A stretch of DNA of 57,582 bases, from positions 1 to 57,582 of the forward strand of contig JABLUY010000233.1 in assembly GCA_013306675.1 (NCBI GenBank), given 5' to 3'. The position numbers and the translations under genes are program-made. Positions 28,152 to 36,327 of this stretch are shown piece after piece. Numbering within the stretch: position 1 is the first letter of the stretch; each line of letters starts with the position of its first letter. The notes beneath the pieces were generated by a model. The model saw only the letters and a program-made list of their open reading frames with translations, did not search any database and had not been told where the DNA came from. The stretch is from Thraustochytrium sp. TN22. Taxonomy: Eukaryota; Sar; Bigyra; Thraustochytrida; Thraustochytriidae.

Positions 28152-30347
28152 ATGGCGGAGACGGAGGCGGAGGCGGGAAGCGCGGCCAAGGCCAAGGCCG
28201 TGGCACCGCAGGCCGCCGCCGGCGCCGCCGGCGCGATGGAGACGCAGGGCGACGCAGACAAGGGCGGCGCCGCCGCCGCCGAGGTGGCGCGGGAGGCGGC
28301 AACCGAGGCGAGCGTGAGCATCGTGGGCTTCGTGCACGCGGACCGCGCTGGGTTTCAGGCCACCATTAAACACAGGTACAGGGACTTCATCGTGCGCGAG
28401 GTGAGCCCCGACGGCGAGGTGGCCAAGCTGGAGCGCACGCAGGAAGAAGAGCCCAAGGCCGGCAGCGACGGCGCCGACGGCACCAGCGCCAGCGCCAGCG
28501 CCAGCGCCGAGGACAAGCTCGCCGCGCGGACCGCTCAAGGCGTGGCCAAGCTGGAGCCGCTGGTGGGCCGCGAGGTCGCCGAGAAGGTGGGACTCCTTTT
28601 CCGCAACGCAGCCGAGCCTGCCAAGCCGGAGCAGGAGACCTTCTTGCTGCTGCCCATCATCGACGATAAGCAAACGCGCACCATGGTGCACACGACGGTG
28701 CGCGAGGTGTTTGCGCCGCAGCTCGTGACGGACGTGGTGCGCGAGGACAACACGAACGACCGGAGCCAGCCGCTGAATGTGATCCGCGTCGTCCGCTCCG
28801 ACGCCGTCTCGATCTCGCACGGTGCGCGCCGCGGCAAGAAGCGCGGGCGCCAGGGCCAGGCCAAGGTCAAGATGGTGGAGCGCTGGCCGGCCGGCAAGCC
28901 CGACTACGTGCGCTTCGTGCTCTGCAAGGAAAACGTGGAGGCGCGCGCCGCCACGGGCCACTTCGCGTACAACCTGGACCTACCCAACAGCCGCGTCGGC
29001 TTCGCCGGAAACAAGGATAAGCGCGGCGTCACGCTGCAGTTCATCACGGTCTTTCACCGCAGCCCGGAGGCCGTCGCCACGGCCGCGGGATGCGCGCTCA
29101 AGGGCCGCAACCGGGGCGCGCGCATCGGTGTTGGCAGCTTCGGCTACGCGGAGAAGGAGCTGCGCCTTGGCGACCTGCAGGGCAACGTCTTCGAGGTCAC
29201 CATGCGCAACGTGCGCAAGGCAGGCTCTGGGGAGGTTCCCGGCTCCGGCCCCGGCATGTCGGCGGACTTCAAGGAGGAGGTCGAACAGAGCTTGGCGCTC
29301 TGGGCGGAGCACGGCTTCCTCAACTACTTTGGCATGCAGCGCTTCGGCAACTACAAGGTGTCCACACACGAGGTCGGTGCCTGCATTCTGCGCGGGGATT
29401 TCAAAAAGACGGTCGAGCTGCTCTTCGCGTCCTCGGGCCAATCCGAAGAGTACGAGGCCGCAGCGCGCAAGTTTTTTAACACCTGCCAAGCCGACCCCAT
29501 CATCCTGCGCGAGTACGGCGGCAGTGACGCCATCCTTGCTGTTGCGCAGCACGTGAGCAAGGACCGGAAGAGGCGCAAGATTTCGGACCCGGCGCGCCTG
29601 CTTGACCTGGATAACCGCGCGCTGCAAGGCGCCGTCTCGCGTATCCCCTTCACGCTGCGCCAGCTCTATGTGCACGCCTACCAAGCCTACATCTTTAACC
29701 AGCTCGTCACCAAGCGCGTCGAGGCCTATGGCGCCACCAAGGTTGTCGTCGGTGACCTCGTGCTCAAACCTCAGGCGGACGGCTCCTTCAAGGACGAAGA
29801 CATCCAGGTCGCCACCCAGGCCGACATTGACGCCGGAAAGTGGACCATGGAGGACGTACTGCTGCCCGTCATTGGCACGCGCACCAAGCTCTTTCCGGAG
29901 CACGCCGTCGGCAAGGATGCCTGCACTGCCCTCTTGCGCGGCGATGGTGTTTCCGTCGAAGAGATGGCGAAGCACGCCGGCCGCTTCGCACCCCTCGGCA
30001 CCTACCGCCGGATGCTCGTACGCCCGCGCGACGTCTCCCACCGCTGGCTTTACTACGCCGACGAGGACAAGGACGCCGACCTCGTGCAGGATGACCTGGA
30101 CCGCGTCAACGGCCAGGAGGACCCGGAGCCTGCCTTTCGCGAGCCCGACGCCAATCGCCGCAACGCTGCCCTTGTGGTCGTCTTCACGCTCGGTACTTCC
30201 TCCTACGCCACCATGGGCCTGCGTGAGCTCATGAAGGTCTCCACCGACCGCGCCTCCCTCATTGCTGCGCCCAGCGCTCAAGACGGCGGCGATGGCGACG
30301 GCGATGACAATGACAATGGCGAGGCCGACGTCGACGTCGACGCCTGA
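28152..30347 (+). CDS. PUS7: tRNA/mRNA pseudouridine synthase PUS7 (TruD family)
   Basis: A 731-residue TruD-family enzyme that isomerises uridine to pseudouridine, in eukaryotes at position 13 of tRNAs, position 35 of pre-tRNA-Tyr, U2 snRNA and some mRNAs. The catalytic block FAGNKDKRGVT places the nucleophilic aspartate at 289. Also visible are the family motif YRDFIVREVSPDG near the N-terminus, the LNYFGMQRFG block at 390-399, and a late block with TYRRMLVRPRD. A Ser/Ala hexanucleotide-encoded repeat lies near residues 112-122. The TRUD-domain insert and length agree with eukaryotic PUS7 (about 660-680) plus an Asp/Asn-rich tail. The ATG at 28152 begins an Ala/Glu-rich, presequence-free N-terminus, consistent with nuclear and cytoplasmic localisation. 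It is divergent from the helicase gene. Confidence 0.95.
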   Translation: MAETEAEAGSAAKAKAVAPQAAAGAAGAMETQGDADKGGAAAAEVAREAATEASVSIVGFVHADRAGFQATIKHRYRDFIVREVSPDGEVAKLERTQEEEPKAGSDGADGTSASASASAEDKLAARTAQGVAKLEPLVGREVAEKVGLLFRNAAEPAKPEQETFLLLPIIDDKQTRTMVHTTVREVFAPQLVTDVVREDNTNDRSQPLNVIRVVRSDAVSISHGARRGKKRGRQGQAKVKMVERWPAGKPDYVRFVLCKENVEARAATGHFAYNLDLPNSRVGFAGNKDKRGVTLQFITVFHRSPEAVATAAGCALKGRNRGARIGVGSFGYAEKELRLGDLQGNVFEVTMRNVRKAGSGEVPGSGPGMSADFKEEVEQSLALWAEHGFLNYFGMQRFGNYKVSTHEVGACILRGDFKKTVELLFASSGQSEEYEAAARKFFNTCQADPIILREYGGSDAILAVAQHVSKDRKRRKISDPARLLDLDNRALQGAVSRIPFTLRQLYVHAYQAYIFNQLVTKRVEAYGATKVVVGDLVLKPQADGSFKDEDIQVATQADIDAGKWTMEDVLLPVIGTRTKLFPEHAVGKDACTALLRGDGVSVEEMAKHAGRFAPLGTYRRMLVRPRDVSHRWLYYADEDKDADLVQDDLDRVNGQEDPEPAFREPDANRRNAALVVVFTLGTSSYATMGLRELMKVSTDRASLIAAPSAQDGGDGDGDDNDNGEADVDVDA

Positions 30348-30547
30348 GGTCCCACGCCAACCTCGAGCGCGGCTGCGCCTTGAAGAAGTTGTGACATTTG
30401 AAAAGTACTGGTGGGTACCACCCGGGTACGACATGATGATCTTTCGAGAGAACCAGAATTCAAACTTCGCAAAAATTCAAAATCAAAACGCCATTGCTAC
30501 AGGAAGCGCCACGCGCGAGTGAGTGCCTTCGAGATCAAGCGAAGCCC

Positions 30548-30916
30548 ATGCCGTCGCGCCGCGAACGCGCCGCTGACGGCATCAGTCTGGCCAGCAGCGA
30601 CGCCGAGACGCTGAGCCAGCCGAGCGAGCCCGAAGGCGGCGCCGACGCGCTGGACGCCTGGCTTGAGGAATGCGGCGAGCGACTGGACGAGGCCGCGGCC
30701 AGCGCAGCCCGCGCCGACGAGGCAGCCGCGGCCGGGATCGGCAACTTGGTCGACCTGGAGAACCAGCTCGCCGCCGCCGAACGTCGCAGGGACCAGGTGC
30801 GGGCGGCACGTCGCGAAGCGCTCGCCGAACAACGCAAGGCGCAGGAAGAGGCACTCAAGACCGCCGCGCAGACTGCAGCCAAGTACGACGCCGAGCTCGC
30901 CAAACTCTGGAAGTAA
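30548..30916 (+). CDS. Small coiled-coil protein, unknown
   Basis: A 122-residue acidic protein. Residues 1-~30 are polar and Ser-rich; the rest is one Ala/Glu/Arg-rich amphipathic helix ending AKYDAELAKLWK. Small single-helix proteins of this type occur as subunits of BLOC-1/BORC or kinetochore complexes, but no family signature is visible. It lies 200 bases after PUS7 on the same strand. The ATG at 30548 is preferred over open sequence upstream, which lacks an ATG. The helix periodicity supports it as real coding sequence. Confidence 0.55.
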   Translation: MPSRRERAADGISLASSDAETLSQPSEPEGGADALDAWLEECGERLDEAAASAARADEAAAAGIGNLVDLENQLAAAERRRDQVRAARREALAEQRKAQEEALKTAAQTAAKYDAELAKLWK

Positions 30917-31499
30917 GTTGCGTTGTCATGCGCTACCAAGCGTCACGACGCACTGTTCCTGCACTGCGCTGCACTTCAGGGCGATAGCACGTAAATGAAG
31001 ACATTGCAGTGTGGAGGAGAGGTACCGAAAAGATGAAGCGGGGCCCGGCCCGGGGCCCGGGGGTTGCACAGGCGTTCTATAGAACGGCAGGCACCACTCC
31101 ACGTCCGAGTCGCGCGTTGAAGAGAGACCGACCAAGTGAGGACGGCGAAATCCTTCGAAGATCCCGGCCACCGCTGCGTCTCGCCACCACCAACACTGAG
31201 GTTTGACAGCACACATTCCCTCAGGGCTTGGCACTTGTGCCCACTGCAGGCTTCACCTCCGAGTCGCTCGCCCCGCCCCGGAGAACGCCAGGACTGCCAG
31301 AGAGTGTCCCCAACGGCTACGCCGGGAGGAAAAATGATCGCCAGCCTGCGACGGCCATGCACTGACTGACACGTGCGCGCGGCGGCGGGGTCCGCTTCAC
31401 CTCCCATCCATACGCGGCCCGGAGGCGAGAGTCCACGGCTGACTTCGAGCGCAGGGCAAGGCGGCGAGGCGGCAAGGCGGCAAGGCACTGCACGACAAG
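30917..31499. other. Intergenic region upstream of the EF-hand/WW gene
   Basis: 583 bases without a convincing gene. It has a GGGGCCCGGCCCGGGG-type block near 31040 and CACTGCA-type words (CCCACTGCAGG near 31238, GGCACTGCA just before the ATG at 31500) related to the CACTGGCAG motif. Confidence 0.35.
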
Positions 31500-32579
31500 A
31501 TGGGCGCCGGCGCGAGCGTGGAGTCCAAGGCGATGCAGACGGCGGTCCGCAATGAGGCAGCCAAGCCGATGGACGCGCACGACGTAGAGACGCCGCGCGG
31601 CAAGACCGCGGTGGAGGAGGTGCGTCGGCTGCGCGCATTGCTGCGGCAGACTCAGGAGGAAGACGAGACGATGCGCAAGGCACTCTTCGGCGACGCGCCG
31701 TCGCTCCAGGCGTACCTGGAGCGCGTCTTCAAGACCTGGGACAAGGACTGCAACCAGACGCTGTCGACGGAGGAGTTTTGGACCATGCTGGACGCTCTCA
31801 AGCTCAACCTCAAGCCGAGCGAGGTGCAGGCGCTGCAGAAGCGCACGGACGCGGACGAGAGCGGCACCATCTCGCTGCCCGAGTTCGTGGCGACTGCGCC
31901 CAGCTTCCTGCAGGAGGCCGTGCGCGAGGCGAACGCCGAGCTCGCTGCGGGCGCGGACGCCAACGCTGCTGCCAGCGACGACGACGCGGCCGAGCACTGG
32001 ATGCAGCTCGAGGACGAGTTCGGCAACACCTACTACTACAACAAGCTCTCGGCGGCCTCGCAGTGGACCGCACCGGCGGCCTACATTGCTGGCGTGGATG
32101 CTCGGGCCGCCGAGGAGGAGCACAAGATGTCGCCCGACCTCAAGGAGTACCTGACGGCGATCTTCAGCAAAGCCGACCTTGACGCCTCTGGCGAGGTTGA
32201 TACGCAGGAATTTGTTGCGCTCGTGCAGCAGGAAATCGGCCTCGGCCTGACCCCGGAGCAGTGCGAACAGCTCATTGTCAAGTCTGACGTGGACGCCGAC
32301 GGCATTGTCAAGTGGCAGGAGTTCGTCCTGGTCGCGCCGAGCATCATCCAGCAGCTGTACGCCGAGGTTGATGAAAGCACTTGTTGGGTCCAGCAGCAGG
32401 ACGAGGAGGGCAACTCGTACTGGATCAACACCAAGACAGGCGCTAGCCAGTGGGAGGACCCCGCCCAGACCGACGGCATGAAAGAGCCCGAGGCCGAGAC
32501 CGAGGCCCCGGATACGGCGGACCATGTGGACCAGGCCGACTCGGCTGCCGACGAAGCGGCGCCGGCGGACACCGACTAA
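31500..32579 (+). CDS. EF-hand / WW-domain protein, likely N-myristoylated
   Basis: A 359-residue protein with an internal duplication. Each half has two EF-hands followed by a WW domain. The first half has a weak EF loop DKDCNQTLSTEE and a good one DADESGTISLPE, then WW1 (WMQLEDEFGNTYYY ... SQWTAP). The second has DLDASGEVDTQE and DVDADGIVKWQE, then WW2 (CWVQQQDEEGNSYW ... SQWEDP). The N-terminus MGAGASV fits the myristoylation consensus (Gly2, Ser6), so the protein is probably held at a membrane and calcium-responsive, with the WW domains binding Pro-rich partners. The tail is acidic. I know no named family with this exact order; it is most like protist calcium-sensor adaptors. Confidence 0.88.
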   Translation: MGAGASVESKAMQTAVRNEAAKPMDAHDVETPRGKTAVEEVRRLRALLRQTQEEDETMRKALFGDAPSLQAYLERVFKTWDKDCNQTLSTEEFWTMLDALKLNLKPSEVQALQKRTDADESGTISLPEFVATAPSFLQEAVREANAELAAGADANAAASDDDAAEHWMQLEDEFGNTYYYNKLSAASQWTAPAAYIAGVDARAAEEEHKMSPDLKEYLTAIFSKADLDASGEVDTQEFVALVQQEIGLGLTPEQCEQLIVKSDVDADGIVKWQEFVLVAPSIIQQLYAEVDESTCWVQQQDEEGNSYWINTKTGASQWEDPAQTDGMKEPEAETEAPDTADHVDQADSAADEAAPADTD

Positions 32580-32663
32580 GAAAGACCTTTCCAACTCTTA
32601 TCTCAAAATCCGAATCAGATGATGGTTGCAATGATTGCAATCGAGAGGGCGACCTCGTTGTCA

Positions 32664-32694
32664 AGCTAGCTAGCTAGCTAGCTAGCTAGCTAGC
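32664..32694. repeat. (AGCT)n microsatellite
   Basis: Nearly eight uninterrupted AGCT units, fully palindromic, in the 3' flank of the EF-hand/WW gene and the 5' flank of the MRS2-like gene. Confidence 0.95.
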
Positions 32695-32760
32695 GCGTGT
32701 GCCGTAGCGCGTGTGATGTAGCGCGTGTGCTGTAGCGCGTGGACTGTAGCGCGTGTGCTG
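32691..32760. repeat. Five tandem copies of a 14-bp unit
   Basis: TAGCGCGTGTGCTG-type units start at 32691, 32705, 32719, 32733 and 32747 with one or two changes each. The array ends about 100 bases upstream of the MRS2-like start codon. A (CTCG/CTTG)n tract follows at about 32815-32850. Confidence 0.9.
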
Positions 32761-32862
32761 CAGCTGAGGCTGCCGAAGCGCAGCATCAGGCCCCTTGCAG
32801 GCAAAACTCGCTCTCGCTTGCTTGCTCGCTCGCTCGCTCGCTCGCTCGCTCTGGCTGCCAAG

Positions 32863-34557
32863 ATGTTGGGCGTGGTGGGGCGGCGCGGGGCCGCGGGCCC
32901 GCAGGCGAGCGCTCTGCTGCGCGCCGGCGGCCCCCTCGCCGGCGGCCCGCTGCGACCTGCGCTACGAGGCGCGCAGCGACAGCTGCCTGAGCTGGCCGCG
33001 TCACTGCGCATTTCCATGCGGTCGCGCTTGAGGAGCGCCTCGACGAGCACGACCAGCGGGAGGCCGCCGCCGGCGACGACCAAGGCACAGGACGTGGCGG
33101 ACCTGCTGGAGGAGCCCCTGCACCCGCCTCCACCGCCACCACCGCCGTCCGCTCCGCCGACGGCCACCTCCTCTTCGCCGACGATGGTGCAGACGCAGGC
33201 GGCCTTGGCGGCGCGCCTGCGCGGCGAAGGTATCCCGGTCTTCGTCTTCAACGAGAACGGAGAGTATAGCCGTAAGGCCATGTCCAAGACCAGCCTGCTG
33301 CAGGCGGCGCGGCTCAACGCGCGCGATCTCATCCACCTCGAGTCTGGCTACCACCGGCGGCCGCGGCCCATTCTGCTGGTGCGCCCGCACTCCATCCTGG
33401 TGTGCCTTGCCCACGTGCGGGCCGTCATTTGCCGCGACTCGGTGCACGTCATGTACCCGGAGCAGCCCAAGATCCAGCGCTTCGCCAAGAAGCTTTCGCA
33501 GTTCCTCAAGGGCGAACGCGTCCCATACTCGTACCTCTTCAATGGCGGCTACATTGGCAACGCCAGCGAGCAGGACGTCGAGGATCTGGCCATGGACGTC
33601 TCCAGCACGTCAGACGACTGCGCTGTGCTTCCCTTCGAGCTGCGCGCGCTCGAAGGCGTACTGAGCCACCTGTGTGCCACCTATCACAACCGCACGCGTC
33701 TCCTCTCGCCGCTGGTCAAGAACGTGCTGGACACGCTCAGCTCGCGGCCCGTCGACCCGGAGACGCTCAGCCAGCTGCTTCCCATGAAGGACTCGCTGTC
33801 GCAGTTTGAAATCACCACCACGCTGGCCAGAAACGTGCTCACCGAGGTGCTGCACAGCGAAGACGACATGCTCGCCATGCTGCTCTCGGAGACGCACGCG
33901 AATGGCGGCGTGCTGCCGCCCCGCGAGCGCCACGAGACTGTTGAGCTGCTGCTCGAGAACTACTGCTCGCAGCTCGTCGACATCTCGCAGGAAGCCTACT
34001 ACCTGCGCAAGCGGGTGGAGTCGACGCAGAGCATCATAGAGCTCAAGCTCGACACCTACCGCAACCACATGCTGCGCGTCAGCATCCAGATCGCCATGGC
34101 CTCCACGGCGCTCTCGCTGGGCACCACGCTCTCGGGCGTCTTCGGTGCCAACCTGACCAACGGCTTCGAGACGCACCCGACCGCATTCTACTGGCTCGCG
34201 AGTTTTTCGGCCGCCTCGGTTGTGGCGCTCTTCTTCGCCATGCACCGCAAGGTCGAGTCCACCACGAGCGCGGTCGCCGCCGGCAGCGTTGACTCCATCT
34301 TTTTGCACATTGAGGAGATCCAGCAGATCCTCAGCGTGGCGCGCTCCAGACGTCGCCACGGAGCGCGCAACCTGACGCAGTCTGAGCTGCGGGCCATGCT
34401 GCAGAAGATCGCCGGCGTCAACATCTCCAACGACGACCTGGAAATCATCTGGAAAACCTTTGACCTGAACGGCGACGGCACCATCGTTCCCGAGGAGGTA
34501 CAGGCGACGCTGCAGGCGGTGCAGGCGCGCCGACGCAGCATGGGTACTTTCCTTTGA
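32863..34557 (+). CDS. MRS2/CorA-type magnesium channel homologue with C-terminal EF-hand
   Basis: A 564-residue protein with an Arg/Ala-rich, acid-poor N-terminus typical of a mitochondrial presequence. The region ~130-400 matches the MRS2 funnel and long helix (VRPHSILVCLAHVRAVI, ALPFELRALE-like blocks). Two membrane helices follow at about 405-426 and 438-456. The channel signature after the first helix, GMN in essentially all CorA/MRS2 proteins, is GAN here (residues 428-430, in VFGANLTNG). A C-terminal extension has one canonical EF-hand loop at 534-545, DLNGDGTIVPEE. MRS2 carries magnesium into the mitochondrial matrix; an EF-hand would add calcium sensing. Whether it still conducts with GAN is doubtful. 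The ATG at 32863 starts the presequence; the frame is open upstream but through the repeats. Confidence 0.88.
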   Translation: MLGVVGRRGAAGPQASALLRAGGPLAGGPLRPALRGAQRQLPELAASLRISMRSRLRSASTSTTSGRPPPATTKAQDVADLLEEPLHPPPPPPPPSAPPTATSSSPTMVQTQAALAARLRGEGIPVFVFNENGEYSRKAMSKTSLLQAARLNARDLIHLESGYHRRPRPILLVRPHSILVCLAHVRAVICRDSVHVMYPEQPKIQRFAKKLSQFLKGERVPYSYLFNGGYIGNASEQDVEDLAMDVSSTSDDCAVLPFELRALEGVLSHLCATYHNRTRLLSPLVKNVLDTLSSRPVDPETLSQLLPMKDSLSQFEITTTLARNVLTEVLHSEDDMLAMLLSETHANGGVLPPRERHETVELLLENYCSQLVDISQEAYYLRKRVESTQSIIELKLDTYRNHMLRVSIQIAMASTALSLGTTLSGVFGANLTNGFETHPTAFYWLASFSAASVVALFFAMHRKVESTTSAVAAGSVDSIFLHIEEIQQILSVARSRRRHGARNLTQSELRAMLQKIAGVNISNDDLEIIWKTFDLNGDGTIVPEEVQATLQAVQARRRSMGTFL

Positions 34558-34611
34558 CCCTGGACTCGACTCCTGCATGCGCGCGCATCATGTACGTACT
34601 TCACTGTTAGC

Positions 34612-35742
34612 TCATCCATCTTTGACCTTGATCTTCGCCTCTGTCACGATATGATGCTGCGCCTGTGACCGTGACTTGAGCCATACGCGACGCAGCACCC
34701 AAAAGGTCCGCTCCAGCAGCCGCAGACGCATGGACGCGCACGCCTGGGCCAGGTGCCGCAGCGCTCTCTTGGTCTGTTGCGCGTAGGCCTGGCGCCGGAT
34801 GCTGCGTCGAAACACGCGAAAGCCGTGCGAGGCGCGCCAACGCGCCAGCGCCCAGCGAACTAAGCTGTGCTCTCGGTGACGAAGCGCTCGCCGACGTTGC
34901 TCCCGGTAGTGCACTTTGGCTGCAGCATGGCATCGGAGTCTCTCGAGACCCTCGCGAGTGCGTGCGCGACGGAAGTAGCGCTCGCCGTGCTTGCGCGTGG
35001 CGCGCTCGCGGCGCACGCCGCGCGAATAGGTTTGCCATGCCGCAAAGCTGCGGCGGAGCTGGCGCTGGAGAATATGTTCCATGAGCGCCAGCTTTTGCAG
35101 GCGCCGCGTGCGCTCCTCCATGGCCCGCACGTGCTCGACACCCTCTGCCAGCTCATGCGTCACGCGAAGCAGTTCGGGCTGTGCATCGTCGCGGCAGGCG
35201 CGCAGGAGGTCCGCGGGAAGGATTTCCTCCAAGACCCGCACCCGGCCCATGGCGCAGGTCGTCTCGATGGCCTGCGCGAGAAGCCCCGTTGTGCGCGGGC
35301 TGCAGGCGAGCGACCACAGCAGCGCGGCAGCTTCCTCGCGAGTGAGCCAGCCCTTGGCCTTTTCATCGAACGACTGCCACAGAAAGTCGCGCAGCGCGGC
35401 GTCCGCCTCGCGCGCCAGGCCCGCCTGCAGGACCGCCATGGCGACGGCGAACTCGCGCAAATCCGCGCGGCCGTCCTCGCCCGCCACGGCTGCGAAGACC
35501 CTGTCGAGGACCGCCTCGCGCCGCTGCTGCACGGCCTTGACTGCCGCGAGCCCGGCCTGCAGCCCCAGGAGCGCCCCGGCCACTGCCGCGTAGCGCTCGG
35601 CGTCCACGCGCGCGCTCACGGACGCCGTGGACCCGAGCCAGCGCCACCGCACGTCCCGCAGCGCGCCGGGCCGCGCCAGCGCAAAGGCCTCTCGGTAGAG
35701 CTCCCATCGCCGCCACGGCGGCGGCCGCCGCCGCCCGCGCAT
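34612..35742 (-). CDS. EF-hand and SFI1-like repeat protein
   Basis: A 376-residue, very basic protein. Two EF-hand-like pairs of helices lie at about 70-105 (loop around GEDGRADLREF) and 115-145 (loop DEKAKGWLTREE), both lacking some calcium ligands. The C-terminal half is a continuous Arg-rich helix with regularly spaced Trp (SFAAWQTY, LARWRASHG, FWVLRRVW), as in SFI1-type centrin-binding repeats. Such proteins are usually centriole or basal-body components. No named orthologue is recognised. It converges on the MRS2-like gene with only 54 bases between stop codons and is divergent from LAS1. The ATG at 35742 is the first suitable start. Confidence 0.72.
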   Translation of the reverse strand: MRGRRRPPPWRRWELYREAFALARPGALRDVRWRWLGSTASVSARVDAERYAAVAGALLGLQAGLAAVKAVQQRREAVLDRVFAAVAGEDGRADLREFAVAMAVLQAGLAREADAALRDFLWQSFDEKAKGWLTREEAAALLWSLACSPRTTGLLAQAIETTCAMGRVRVLEEILPADLLRACRDDAQPELLRVTHELAEGVEHVRAMEERTRRLQKLALMEHILQRQLRRSFAAWQTYSRGVRRERATRKHGERYFRRARTREGLERLRCHAAAKVHYREQRRRALRHREHSLVRWALARWRASHGFRVFRRSIRRQAYAQQTKRALRHLAQACASMRLRLLERTFWVLRRVWLKSRSQAQHHIVTEAKIKVKDG

Positions 35743-36327
35743 TGGCCAGCCAGGCGTCTGCGCCTCGAGGTCTGTCTCATCGTCGCATCATGAGTGAGAG
35801 ATCAGATGACGGATGACTTTGACGCAGCGATGGCGCCTAACGGCGCGCAACGCATTTCGGCGACCAGGCACGTCACGCCTTTGAGCAAATCGTCGAGGCG
35901 TACTCCTTCGTCTGCGTGTAAGTGAGAGAACGTCAGTGGCGCGTCTCAGAGCGCCCTCGGGTGTACGGCTTCAAGCACGTCAGCAGCGCCGCATCAATGC
36001 ACGAGGTCGGGACCATGCAGAGCGAAGACCTCATCGCCGTGGTGAACGGGTCCTGACCTCGCGCACTCGGGACCCTGGAAACCTCGCTTCCGCTCACATT
36101 TTGAGCAGACTCCGGCCTCCTCTGCGCGCCAACCGAGTCGCGCTCCGCCGCGCTCCGCCCCCCCCTGGCCCAGAGTTCTTTCTGGCATGCTCATCGCGCA
36201 TCGCATCGCATCGCCCGCCACTGCGCAACGCATTCGATGGGTTTGCGTTGCGCAGCACAGGTGAAGGGCGCCGGAGCGAGCGAGTGGCAGAGCAGAGCCC
36301 AGGACTTGCGCGCGCGCGCGCGGGAGC
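35743..36327. other. Divergent spacer upstream of LAS1
   Basis: 585 bases between two divergent genes. No gene is convincing. It has CGCATCGCATCGCATCG short repeats near 36187-36203, a CCACTGCGC word near 36216 and a (GC)n run just before the LAS1 ATG. Confidence 0.35.

Noticed and set aside
28980-30434. 484-codon open frame antisense to PUS7
   Set aside because: PUS7 motifs are intact on the plus strand; the antisense frame has no independent support.
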